Source of the DNA: Clostridia bacterium
GTDB taxonomy: Bacteria; Bacillota; Clostridia; Oscillospirales; CAG-382
Reading direction: 5' to 3'
Length of the DNA stretch: 28,413 bases
Assembly (NCBI GenBank): GCA_017560285.1
Contig: JAFYOG010000048.1
Location: 1 to 28,413, forward strand
The position numbers and the translations under genes are program-made. Below are positions 15,771 through 23,926 of the stretch, piece by piece (the first letter of the stretch is position 1; every line of letters starts with the position of its first letter). Under the pieces are notes generated by a model. It saw only the letters and a list, made by a program, of their open reading frames with translations. It was not told where the DNA came from and ran no database searches.

Positions 15771-16368
15771 TATAAGAGTATGCTTTTCCAAAATGGGCAG
15801 ATTGCAGTATATTTCCCATTTGGACCTTCAGCGTGCCCTAAACCGTATGCTGTTAAGAAGCGGCTTGCCCATAGGCTACAGCGAGGGCTTTAACCCCCAC
15901 CCCAAGCTAAATATAGCGTTGCCCCTTTCTATATACCAAGAGGGCGAGAGGGAGCTTTTCGATTTTCGCATAACCGAGGATATCCCCTTGGATATCGTTG
16001 CGGAAAAGCTAAAAGCCGCCGCCTTTACGGGCATGGAAATTATAAACGTAGAGCTTGCTCAGGGCAAGCTTGCCACAAAACAGGCAATTTGGCGGTTGGA
16101 ATTTATTACCGACCTTACGGCAGAGGAATTTAAAAATCTTGTAAGCGGCGAAATGCTTGTTACCAAACGCTCTAAAAAGGGCGATAAGCAGGTTGATATT
16201 TCTTCTATGGCAGAATTTCTTTCCGCCGCCCCTACCGAAAAGGGCATAACAGCCCGCTTTAAGTGCAATGCCGCAGGGAACGATTACCTAAATCCCGCCT
16301 ATATTGCACAATTTTTGGGCGAAAAGGTAAAATTAGTTCGCACTATCCGCGAGAATATTCTTTTTTAA
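15763..16368 (+). CDS. DUF2344 (TIGR03936) radical-SAM-linked protein
   Basis: This 201-residue protein is the separate version of the domain commonly fused to the C-terminus of TIGR03960 radical SAM proteins. The N-terminus has the family pattern: RVCFSKMGRLQYISHLDLQ, then R-x-GLP, then YSEGFNPHPKLNIALPL near 39-55. Its ATG lies inside the end of the upstream gene (8-bp overlap, TGA of one inside the other), so translation is coupled and the products probably act as a pair. AGGTG just upstream is a usable ribosome site. Function is unknown; a role in RNA or ribosome modification is only inferred from usual neighbours elsewhere. Confidence 0.88.
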   Translation: MADIRVCFSKMGRLQYISHLDLQRALNRMLLRSGLPIGYSEGFNPHPKLNIALPLSIYQEGERELFDFRITEDIPLDIVAEKLKAAAFTGMEIINVELAQGKLATKQAIWRLEFITDLTAEEFKNLVSGEMLVTKRSKKGDKQVDISSMAEFLSAAPTEKGITARFKCNAAGNDYLNPAYIAQFLGEKVKLVRTIRENILF

Positions 16369-16380
16369 GACAATTTTCTA

Positions 16381-16409
16381 TTGATATCAGCGCGTTTGTC
16401 TGTTATAAT
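16381..16409 (+). promoter_or_regulatory. Strong promoter placed against the lipoprotein start codon
   Basis: TTGATA (16381-16386), 17 bp, TATAAT (16404-16409), with an extended TGT at 16401-16403. The transcription start should fall near 16415-16417, while the lipoprotein ATG is at 16419. The mRNA would therefore have a leader of only a few bases and no Shine-Dalgarno. The promoter also lies upstream of pyrH and the rest of the cluster with no terminator between, so it may feed that operon. Confidence 0.72.
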
Positions 16410-16418
16410 CATAATGAT

Positions 16419-17711
16419 ATGGAATACATAAATATAAACAAACTAACGAAGTTAATATCATTGCTTTTGGTAACGGCCCTTTTGGCGGTTTTTTGCGGCT
16501 GTACGGGTAATAATACCCAAGAAGTATCGGATATTGTGTCCGAGGATACTTCCAAAGAGGTTATTCCCCAATTAACCGCAGAAAACGCAATTCAGCTTAT
16601 AAATACCGATAAACTGGTTACCGAGATTTTTATCTGCAATTCGCTTTGCGATAAAAACGCGTCTGTCGGTTACCATCCCGCAAGCAACCAAGCATACGCA
16701 CAGTTTTCTGCAATTAAGTCTTTGCTTAATTCGGTGTATTCCTCTAACAGTACCGATATAAATCTTTTGCTGTCTTATCCTCAAATGCACGCCCCTGCGG
16801 TAAAAGAGCAGGACGGAAAAACAATGGTTTTCAACCATCTCGGCAGCAGCTTTACCGATTTTATCAATACTCAATCGGTTGCGGTTTTATGTAACGAAAA
16901 CGAAAGCACCGCCAAAATAAACTGCAAAACCCAAAGCGGTAAGGAAATAACCCTTAACGCAGTATACGAAACCGATTGCTGGAGGCTGGTTAACGGAATA
17001 TATTCCTCTTATCCCCAAGCCCACACCGATTTTTCCGCAAAGTACATATATTCCGATAAAGGCTCTTTAAAAAAGCTTACGGGCAAAACCTTAATTATCG
17101 AATTTTTCATTTCGGATGAGGAAACGACCGTAACCCCTGCCGAGGAAGAAGCCTTCCACCAAAAGGTTAAAGCCGCGGCGGATAAAATTGCACAGCAATC
17201 TTTACTTTACGGCAACGAAATAAGCTTTAGCTATCAAAGCGAAAGCTTCCTGCACGATAAAACCCTTGGTACAAGACCTTTAGAGTTTGACCTTATGATA
17301 GCCGAAACAGGCTTCGGCTCTTTAGCCGATTTTGCAAAAACCGTTGCCGAGGTTAACAAATACGATAACTATTTGTTCGCGGTGTACGTCAGCAAAGAGC
17401 TGGAAACCTCTGCGGGTATGTACGATAACACCGAAGATACCGAATGCTACATAGGCGAGCGTATCCTTGTGGGCAAAAACGGCACGGCAGAGGAAATATA
17501 CGGCGGTATATTAACTCTTGCAGGGGGCTACGGCTATACAAACGGCATTTTAGACGAATATACCGAAGGCTTGTATAAAGAATATTTCCCCAACTGCGGT
17601 TTAATCCCCGATAATATTAACAGCGCACAAATTTCGGCGGTGAACGCATACAACTGCGGCATAACCGACGAATTAAAAGAGCTATACAGAATATTTATCC
17701 CCCAAAAATAA
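16419..17711 (+). CDS. Unknown lipoprotein, C-terminal half resembling a degenerate zinc protease
   Basis: This 430-residue protein starts with a lipoprotein signal: Lys-containing n-region, hydrophobic stretch 12-25 and FCGC with likely lipidated Cys28. A Ser/Glu/Asp-rich spacer follows. Residues about 50-205 look like a small secreted alpha/beta domain I cannot name. Residues about 222-400 (TLIIEFFISDEE, then KYDNYLFAVYVSKE, then ILTLAGG, then LYKEYFPN) recall, from memory, a clostridial secreted zinc-metalloprotease-like family. In that family HExxH sits where this protein has GGILT (362-366). If so, it is a non-catalytic relative. A longer reading frame reaches back to 16263 inside DUF2344, but ATG 16419 is the first Met followed by a signal peptide. 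pyrH starts 18 nt downstream. Confidence 0.68.
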   Translation: MEYININKLTKLISLLLVTALLAVFCGCTGNNTQEVSDIVSEDTSKEVIPQLTAENAIQLINTDKLVTEIFICNSLCDKNASVGYHPASNQAYAQFSAIKSLLNSVYSSNSTDINLLLSYPQMHAPAVKEQDGKTMVFNHLGSSFTDFINTQSVAVLCNENESTAKINCKTQSGKEITLNAVYETDCWRLVNGIYSSYPQAHTDFSAKYIYSDKGSLKKLTGKTLIIEFFISDEETTVTPAEEEAFHQKVKAAADKIAQQSLLYGNEISFSYQSESFLHDKTLGTRPLEFDLMIAETGFGSLADFAKTVAEVNKYDNYLFAVYVSKELETSAGMYDNTEDTECYIGERILVGKNGTAEEIYGGILTLAGGYGYTNGILDEYTEGLYKEYFPNCGLIPDNINSAQISAVNAYNCGITDELKELYRIFIPQK

Positions 17712-17729
17712 AAAAGCGAGGAATTTAAA

Positions 17730-18443
17730 ATGGCAACAGAATTTAAGCGCGTTCTCGTAAAACTAAGCGGCGAAGCCCTTGCAGGCGACGGCAAATCTAT
17801 TCTTAACGGCGATATGCTTTCCGACGTTGCAAAGGTGCTTTCCGACCTTGCCAAGGATGGCACGCAGGTTTGCGTGGTAATCGGCGCAGGTAACATCTGG
17901 CGCGGCGCACGTCAAAACGGCCTTACCGTAGACCGTGTACGCGGCGACCATATGGGTATGCTTGCAACCCTTATCAACTCTATCGCAATGCAGGATTATA
18001 TCATTAAAGCAGGCACTAATTGCCGTGTAATGAGTGCGGTTCAAATTCAGCAGTTCTGCGAAACCTATTCCCAATATAAAGCTATCGAATATTTAGAGCA
18101 GGGCGAAATAGTTATCCTTGCCTGCGGTGTAGGCTATCCCTTCTTCTCTACCGATACGGGTATGATGCTTCGCGCGGCAGAACTAAAGTGCGATGCTGTT
18201 CTTTCTGCAAAGAACGTTGCGGGCGTATACGATAAAGACCCTGTTAAATACCCCGATGCAAAGAAGTTCGATACCTTAACCTATAAAGAAATGCTTTCTC
18301 TCGGCTTAAAGGCTATCGACCAAAGCGCCGCCGCAATAGGCGAAGAAAGCGGAATTAAAACCGTTCTGTTCCCCTTATCCAACCCTCAAAACATTATCCG
18401 TGCCGCCAACGGCGAAAACATCGGAACAATTTTGCATAACTAA
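17730..18443 (+). CDS. pyrH: UMP kinase
   Basis: This 237-residue cytoplasmic amino-acid-kinase-fold enzyme phosphorylates UMP to UDP, feeding RNA, DNA and cell-wall nucleotide sugars. Family marks are VLVKLSGEAL (8-17), the VVIGAGNIWRG glycine loop, RVRGDHMGMLAT, and the TDTGMMLRAAEL and VYDKDP segments. Length is typical. GCGAGGAA at 17716-17723 gives a good ribosome site. It precedes frr, as in nearly all Firmicutes. The usual rpsB-tsf genes are absent upstream, and a lipoprotein gene occupies that place. Confidence 0.97.
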   Translation: MATEFKRVLVKLSGEALAGDGKSILNGDMLSDVAKVLSDLAKDGTQVCVVIGAGNIWRGARQNGLTVDRVRGDHMGMLATLINSIAMQDYIIKAGTNCRVMSAVQIQQFCETYSQYKAIEYLEQGEIVILACGVGYPFFSTDTGMMLRAAELKCDAVLSAKNVAGVYDKDPVKYPDAKKFDTLTYKEMLSLGLKAIDQSAAAIGEESGIKTVLFPLSNPQNIIRAANGENIGTILHN

Positions 18444-18488
18444 GCTTAAAAAAATTAACATAAACATTTAAAAAGGAAGGTAACACCC

Positions 18489-19040
18489 ATGTTTGAAATG
18501 AAAGTTTACGAAGAAAGAATGAAGAAGAGCATCGCAGTGTTGGAGGAGGATTTCGGCACTATCCGCGTTGGCAGAGCAAGCGCAAAGGTGCTTGATAAAA
18601 TCACCGTTGAATATTACGGAACTCCCACCGGCTTGGACGGCGTTGCTACCATAAAGGCTACCGATGCAAGAACCCTTCTTATCACCCCTTGGGAAGCTAA
18701 TATGTGCAAGGAAATCGAAAAGGCTATCCTTGCTTCCGACGTAGGTATCACCCCCACCAACGACGGCAAATCCATCCGCTTGGTATTCCCCTCCCTTACC
18801 GAGGAACGCCGTAAGGAGCTTACCAAAAAGACCGCAAAAATGGGCGAGGATTGCAAGGTTGCTATCCGTAACATCCGCCGCGATGCTAACGATGCGGCAA
18901 AAGCATTAAAGAAGAATTCCGAAATCACCGAAGACGACCTTAAGACAGCAGAAAAGACAATTCAAGACGTTACCGATAAATACATCAAGGAAGTTGATGT
19001 AGCTGTAGCTCGCAAAGATAAGGAAATTATGGAAATCTAA
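18489..19040 (+). CDS. frr: Ribosome recycling factor
   Basis: This 183-residue, tRNA-shaped protein works with EF-G to split post-termination ribosomes. The family pattern is complete: F-G-T-I-R-V-G-R-A-S near 24-33, YYGTPTGL, PWEANMCKEIEKAI, and the Arg/Lys-rich long helix with LTEERRKELTKK followed by KVAIRNIRRDAN. Length is within two residues of the usual 185. AAAAAGGAAGG (18470-18480) precedes the ATG by 8 nt. The 45-nt gap after pyrH shows no promoter or terminator. Confidence 0.97.
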   Translation: MFEMKVYEERMKKSIAVLEEDFGTIRVGRASAKVLDKITVEYYGTPTGLDGVATIKATDARTLLITPWEANMCKEIEKAILASDVGITPTNDGKSIRLVFPSLTEERRKELTKKTAKMGEDCKVAIRNIRRDANDAAKALKKNSEITEDDLKTAEKTIQDVTDKYIKEVDVAVARKDKEIMEI

Positions 19041-19078
19041 TTTCCAAAAAACATTTATCCTATTTCAGGAGTGCTCTT

Positions 19079-19765
19079 ATGTCCGATATAACGTTACCAA
19101 AGCATATAGCCATAATAATGGACGGCAACGGCCGTTGGGCGAAAAAACGTCTTATGCCCCGTACCGCAGGCCACAAAAAAGGGTTCGACACCTTTGTAAA
19201 TACCGTGGAAACCTGTTCCGATATGGGCATAGAATACCTAACGGTATATGCCTTTTCGGCAGAAAATTGGAACAGGGAACAAGGCGAGGTAAGCGCGTTA
19301 ATGGAGCTTATGAGCCGCGGTATAACCAAATATACCCCCGACCTTATGCGCCGTAATATCCGCCTAAAGCTTTTGGGCGATATCGACCGCTTTGCCGAAA
19401 AATACCGCAACGCCCTTCGCGGGGCAGAGGATTATCTTGCGGCAAACACAGGTATGACTTTGTGTATATGCCTTTCCTACGGCGGACGTCAAGAGCTTGT
19501 ATATGCCTTTAACCGCCTTGCACAGCAGGGCAAGACCGAAATCACCGCCGAGGATATTTCGGCAAACCTGTATACCGCAGGTGTGCCCGACCCCGATTTA
19601 ATAATCCGCACCAGCGGCGAATATCGCATTTCCAATTTCCTTTTATGGCAATCGGCATATGCAGAATATTATTTTGCCGATGTATTTTGGCCCGATTTCG
19701 ATGAAAAAGAACTTCAAAAAGCGCTGGACGCATACACCAAGCGGGAACGCCGCTACGGGAGGTAA
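19079..19765 (+). CDS. uppS: Isoprenyl (undecaprenyl diphosphate) synthase
   Basis: This 228-residue cis-prenyltransferase extends farnesyl diphosphate with isopentenyl diphosphate to the C55 carrier lipid for peptidoglycan. HIAIIMDGNGRWAKKR (9-24) holds the catalytic Asp15 and the phosphate-binding Gly-Asn-Gly-Arg. TVYAFSAENWNR and RTSGEYRISNFLLWQ complete the conserved regions. It is slightly shorter than the usual 240-250 residues, with the C-terminus ending soon after the RERRYGR segment. AGGAG (19067-19071) sets the start. Its ribosome-site-bearing 3' end (GGGAGGTAA) serves cdsA. Confidence 0.96.
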   Translation: MSDITLPKHIAIIMDGNGRWAKKRLMPRTAGHKKGFDTFVNTVETCSDMGIEYLTVYAFSAENWNREQGEVSALMELMSRGITKYTPDLMRRNIRLKLLGDIDRFAEKYRNALRGAEDYLAANTGMTLCICLSYGGRQELVYAFNRLAQQGKTEITAEDISANLYTAGVPDPDLIIRTSGEYRISNFLLWQSAYAEYYFADVFWPDFDEKELQKALDAYTKRERRYGR

Positions 19766-19768
19766 ATT

Positions 19769-20581
19769 ATGTTAAAAAGAATATTAACCGCAGTGGTTGC
19801 CCTTATTTTGCTGCTGCCCATATTAATTTGGGGCGGTAACTGGGGCAGAACCGCAGTGTTCGCTCTTATAGCAGGCTTTTCGGTATACGAAATGGTTTCC
19901 TGCTGCGGCTTGCTAAAAAATATATTAATTTCCGTTCCCTGTATATTGGGTTCTGCGTTGTGCGTATTTGTTCCCATTGTATGTAAAAACCGCTTTTTCG
20001 GTGCCGCGGCGGCAATGCTGTTTTTGGTTTCCTTGGTTCTTATATACTTCTTGTTCTACGCTGTGTTCAACCACAAAAAGGTTAACGTAGAACGGTTGCT
20101 TATGTTCTTCGCCTTGGTTATATATATAACCGCAGGCTTTACCGCACTTGCGGGTATGGGCTATGCCTTCGGCGTATGGGCAATCGCATTTGTTCTTGCG
20201 GTTTCCTGGTCTACCGATACCTTTGCCTATTTTTCGGGTATGCTTTTCGGCAAGCGTAAGCTTTGCCCCGATATTTCTCCCAAAAAGACTATTGCAGGCG
20301 CAATAGGCGGAACTATATTCGGTACCCTTGCAGGCCTTTTGGTGTTCTGGATAGCAGGTATAAAATTGCAGTTTGCAATCTATGCGTTGCCCTTATCTAT
20401 AGTAAGCCAGCTCGGCGACCTTTCCGCATCGGTGGTAAAGCGCCATATGGGCGTAAAGGATTACGGCAAAATATTCCCCGGACACGGCGGCGTTGTAGAC
20501 CGCTTCGACAGCATTATTCCCGTTTCTATACTTATGGCAGTTGTTTTTTCTGTTCATATAGTATTTTCGGGTTTAATATAA
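19769..20581 (+). CDS. cdsA: Phosphatidate cytidylyltransferase
   Basis: This 270-residue membrane enzyme makes CDP-diacylglycerol from phosphatidate and CTP, the branch point of phospholipid synthesis. It is hydrophobic nearly throughout, with around seven or eight predicted membrane helices. The PROSITE-type CdsA signature lies near 219-246: S-A-S-V-V-K-R-H, then KDYGKIFPGHGG, then DRFDS. Length matches the family. Only 3 nt separate it from the uppS stop, and its ribosome site lies in the uppS 3' end, which indicates co-translation. Confidence 0.95.
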   Translation: MLKRILTAVVALILLLPILIWGGNWGRTAVFALIAGFSVYEMVSCCGLLKNILISVPCILGSALCVFVPIVCKNRFFGAAAAMLFLVSLVLIYFLFYAVFNHKKVNVERLLMFFALVIYITAGFTALAGMGYAFGVWAIAFVLAVSWSTDTFAYFSGMLFGKRKLCPDISPKKTIAGAIGGTIFGTLAGLLVFWIAGIKLQFAIYALPLSIVSQLGDLSASVVKRHMGVKDYGKIFPGHGGVVDRFDSIIPVSILMAVVFSVHIVFSGLI

Positions 20582-20597
20582 AACTAATGGTGTAATT

Positions 20598-21728
20598 ATG
20601 GCACAAAGTATTTCATTAATCGGTTCTACCGGTTCTATTGGTACACAAACACTTGACGTAGCGCGAAACTTAGGTCTTCGCGTTACTGCGCTTTCTGCCC
20701 ATTCTAATTTAAAGCTGTTAGAAGAGCAGTGCCGCGAATTTAAACCCAAAACCGTATGCATTGGCGAAGAAAAATATTCGCAGTTAAAAACCGCCTTGGC
20801 AGATATGGATATAAAAATTCTTTGCGGCGACGAGGGTGTATATCAAATCGCCGTAGAGGACGAATCCCCCTTGTTGGTTAACGCCGTTTTGGGTATGAAG
20901 GGTCTGCGCCCCACCATTGCCGCGGCTCTTCAGGGCAAAAAAATCGCCTTCGCCAACAAAGAAACCTTGGTGGCAGGGGGCAGCTTGGTTACCAATGCAG
21001 TAAAAAAAGGCAATTCGGTATTGCTCCCCGTCGATAGCGAGCATTCCGCAATTTTCCAATGTATTCAGGGCGGCACAAAAATTAAAAAGATTTTGCTCAC
21101 CGGCTCCGGTGGCCCATTTTTGGGTCAAAGCAAAGAGTATATTAAGAACGTAACCCCCGAAATGGCTATCCGCCACCCCCGCTGGAATATGGGCAAAAAG
21201 ATTTCGGTAGACAGCGCCAGCCTTATGAACAAAGGCTTAGAGCTTATCGAGGCCGTTCACCTTTTCGACGTTTCTCCCGATAAAGTAGAGGTTGTTATCC
21301 ATCCTCAAAGCATAGTGCATTCCTTGGTAGAGTTCGAGGATAACGCGGTTATTGCCCAAATGGGCACCCCCGATATGCGCCTTTGCATTCAATATGCAAT
21401 CACCTATCCCAATCGTATGCCTTCCCCCGCACCTGCCCTTGATTTATTCGGTAAGGAACTTAATTTCCTTCGTCCCGACGAAGAAACCTTCCCCTTGCTT
21501 GCCTTGGCAAGAAAGGCTATTACCAAGGGCGGCAATATCCCCGCGGTAATGAACGGCGCCAACGAAGAAGCGGTTGCCTTGTTCCTCGACCATAAAATAG
21601 GCTTTACCCAGCTGTTCGATTTGGTAATAAAAGCCACCGAAACAGCAAATTATATAGCAAACCCCACCTTAGATGATATTATCCAATCCGACGCTATGGC
21701 AAGGGAGTTTGTTTCCGCAAATATATAA
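20598..21728 (+). CDS. dxr: 1-deoxy-D-xylulose 5-phosphate reductoisomerase
   Basis: This 376-residue NADPH- and metal-dependent enzyme makes 2-C-methyl-D-erythritol 4-phosphate, the first committed step of the MEP isoprenoid pathway; it is the fosmidomycin target. The NADPH loop GSTGSIG spans 9-15, ANKE 119-122, the metal-binding DSEHS 146-150, and the flexible loop HPRWNMGKKIS 193-203. SASLMNKGLE (206-215) contains the conserved Asn211, Lys212 and Glu215. Length is normal. The Shine-Dalgarno is weak (TGGTG, 20588-20592), so expression may rely on coupling to cdsA. Confidence 0.97.
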   Translation: MAQSISLIGSTGSIGTQTLDVARNLGLRVTALSAHSNLKLLEEQCREFKPKTVCIGEEKYSQLKTALADMDIKILCGDEGVYQIAVEDESPLLVNAVLGMKGLRPTIAAALQGKKIAFANKETLVAGGSLVTNAVKKGNSVLLPVDSEHSAIFQCIQGGTKIKKILLTGSGGPFLGQSKEYIKNVTPEMAIRHPRWNMGKKISVDSASLMNKGLELIEAVHLFDVSPDKVEVVIHPQSIVHSLVEFEDNAVIAQMGTPDMRLCIQYAITYPNRMPSPAPALDLFGKELNFLRPDEETFPLLALARKAITKGGNIPAVMNGANEEAVALFLDHKIGFTQLFDLVIKATETANYIANPTLDDIIQSDAMAREFVSANI

Positions 21729-21743
21729 CGGAGTGATTATTTA

Positions 21744-22862
21744 ATGCTCAATACCCTTTTAACGCTGTTAATAACCGTTTTTATATTCGGCTTATTAATT
21801 TTTATACACGAATTCGGTCATTATATCGTAGCCCGCCTTTTTAAGGTCGGCGTAATAGAATTTTCCATAGGTATGGGGCCGAAGATAAAAACCTGGAAGG
21901 GTAAGCATAACGATTTTTCCCTTCGCGCAATCCCCATAGGCGGTTTTGTAAATATGGTAGGGGAATACGACGACGAAATCCCCGAGGAGCATAAATACAA
22001 AATCCCCCTAAACAGCCGACCCGTATGGAAGCGTATTTTAATCGTCCTTGCAGGCCCGTTAATGAACATTATATTGGCGTTCTTGGTAATGTTTTTCGTT
22101 GTGTGCGGAAGCGTTATCGGCACGAAAACCGTTCATTCCTTTGCCGAAGGTGCCATAAGCTGCGAAAGCGGCTTGCAGGCAAACGATGAAATTATATCCA
22201 TCAACGGCAAAAAGGTTCATTGCTTTAACGATTTGTCCTATATCCTAATGTCCGACGGCGAATTTGTTGACGAAAAGGTTGTTAACCCCCAAAACCCCGC
22301 CGAGGAAGGAATTATCAGATATTCCTTGCTGGATATAAAGGTGCTTCGGGACGGTGTTCCCACCATGCTTTACGACGTAAAGTTCTATACCTTCAGTAAC
22401 GACGGTATAACCTTCACTGCAAGAGATTTTTACGTTACCGAAAAAAGCAAAAGCTTCGGAAACCTAATGTACGAAACCTATTGGCAAACCTATTCAAGCA
22501 TTTATATGACGGTAGATTCGCTTATCGATACCTTCTCGGGCAAATACGGTATGGAAGCCGTGGGCGGTCCCATAGCTATCGGCGGCGAAATCAACAGTAT
22601 TATCGAAAACAGCCAAAGCGTAAAGGAAACGGTTTTGTATATTGCCGATATGACGGTGCTTATCTCTGTTTCCTTGGGTATATTAAATTTATTGCCCATT
22701 CCCGTTTTGGACGGCGGCAGATTGCTGTTTTATATCATCGAGGCTATTCGCCGCAAGCCTATGAAAAAATCTACCGAATCTGCCATAAGCGGTATATTTA
22801 CCGTGCTGCTGTTCGGTTTAATGATCTTCGTTGCATTTAAAGATATAATAGGGTTGTTTTAA
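21744..22862 (+). CDS. rseP: Site-2 intramembrane zinc metalloprotease (RseP/RasP)
   Basis: This 372-residue membrane protease cuts anti-sigma factors and leftover signal peptides within the membrane. HEFGH (22-26) in the first helix supplies the zinc ligands, and LPIPVLDGG near the C-terminus supplies Asp323. One PDZ domain lies between them (about 125-220, around GLQANDEIISINGKKV). Helices are visible at about 4-22, 93-115, 300-318 and 345-368. CGGAGTGAT at 21729-21737 is the ribosome site. Its place between dxr and ispG is the usual Firmicutes order. Equivalent to B. subtilis RasP. Confidence 0.95.
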   Translation: MLNTLLTLLITVFIFGLLIFIHEFGHYIVARLFKVGVIEFSIGMGPKIKTWKGKHNDFSLRAIPIGGFVNMVGEYDDEIPEEHKYKIPLNSRPVWKRILIVLAGPLMNIILAFLVMFFVVCGSVIGTKTVHSFAEGAISCESGLQANDEIISINGKKVHCFNDLSYILMSDGEFVDEKVVNPQNPAEEGIIRYSLLDIKVLRDGVPTMLYDVKFYTFSNDGITFTARDFYVTEKSKSFGNLMYETYWQTYSSIYMTVDSLIDTFSGKYGMEAVGGPIAIGGEINSIIENSQSVKETVLYIADMTVLISVSLGILNLLPIPVLDGGRLLFYIIEAIRRKPMKKSTESAISGIFTVLLFGLMIFVAFKDIIGLF

Positions 22863-22864
22863 TT

Positions 22865-23926
22865 ATGAAACTAACAAAAGAAATTAAAATAGGCAATACC
22901 TACATCGGCGGCACCCACCCCATAGCCGTTCAGTCTATGACAAACACCAAAACCGCCGATAAAGAGGCTACTCTTAACCAAATTAAATCCTTGGCTTCCG
23001 CAGGCTGCGATATCGTTCGCTTTACCGTAAACGATATAGAAGCGGCAGAGGCTATCCCTTACTATGCAAATAACGTAAATATCCCACTTGTGGCGGATAT
23101 CCATTTCGATTATAAATTAGCCCTTGCCGCCGCGGAACGCGGTATTTCCAAAATCCGCATAAACCCCGGCAACATAGGCGATAAAGAAAACATCCGCAAG
23201 GTTGCCACCGTGTGCAGGGAAAAGAACATCCCTATCCGCATTGGCATAAACGGCGGCAGTGCCGAAAAATCGGTGCTTGAAAAATACGGCGGCCCCACCG
23301 CCGAGGCATTGGCAGAAAGCGCAATAAACAACGCAAGAATGTTAGAACAGTTCGATTTTAACAACATCGTGCTTTCGGTAAAAAGCTCCAACGTAAAAAC
23401 AATGGTGGATGCGGCAAGATTGCTTTCTCAAATGTGCGATTACCCCTTACATATCGGCGTTACCGAAACAGGCGACGTTCGCCGCGGCAGTATAAAATCC
23501 GCCATCGGCATAGGGTCATTGCTTCTTGACGGCATCGGCAACACCGTTCGCGTTTCGCTTACCGAAGACCCTGTTTTAGAGGTCGCCGCTGCAAGAGATA
23601 TCCTTTTCTGTTGCGGCATAGGCGGCGGCGTAAATATAGTATCCTGCCCCACCTGCGGCAGAACCCGCTCTAACCTTATCGGCTTGGTGGCAGAATTAGA
23701 AGAAAAAACCCGTAATATCAAATCCAACAAGCGCATAACCGTAGCCCTTATGGGCTGTGCGGTAAACGGCCCGGGCGAGGCAAGACACGCCGATATAGGC
23801 GTTGCCTGCGGCGATAAAGAGGGCTTGCTGTTCCGCAAAGGCGAAATTATTAAAAAAATCCCCGAAGAATTAATCGTTCCCACACTTATCCAAGAAATTA
23901 AAGGTTTATTAAATATCGATGCTTAA
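22865..23926 (+). CDS. ispG: 4-hydroxy-3-methylbut-2-en-1-yl diphosphate synthase
   Basis: This 353-residue [4Fe-4S] enzyme converts MEcPP to HMBPP, the penultimate MEP-pathway step. The TIM-barrel part begins with IGGTHPIAVQSMTNT. Cluster cysteines are C261 and C264 (SCPTCGRTR) and C298 (GCAVNGPGE), with the following Glu as fourth ligand. This is the short bacterial form without the plant-type insert. The start follows the rseP stop by 2 nt with little Shine-Dalgarno. The 3' end overlaps the polC start by 8 nt, so the two are coupled. The electron donor (flavodoxin or ferredoxin) is not in this window. Confidence 0.97.
   Translation: MKLTKEIKIGNTYIGGTHPIAVQSMTNTKTADKEATLNQIKSLASAGCDIVRFTVNDIEAAEAIPYYANNVNIPLVADIHFDYKLALAAAERGISKIRINPGNIGDKENIRKVATVCREKNIPIRIGINGGSAEKSVLEKYGGPTAEALAESAINNARMLEQFDFNNIVLSVKSSNVKTMVDAARLLSQMCDYPLHIGVTETGDVRRGSIKSAIGIGSLLLDGIGNTVRVSLTEDPVLEVAAARDILFCCGIGGGVNIVSCPTCGRTRSNLIGLVAELEEKTRNIKSNKRITVALMGCAVNGPGEARHADIGVACGDKEGLLFRKGEIIKKIPEELIVPTLIQEIKGLLNIDA

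Noticed and set aside
16263..16418. Upstream extension of the lipoprotein frame into DUF2344
   Set aside because: The extension overlaps a conserved gene, has no ribosome site, and would bury the lipoprotein signal 52 residues inside the protein.
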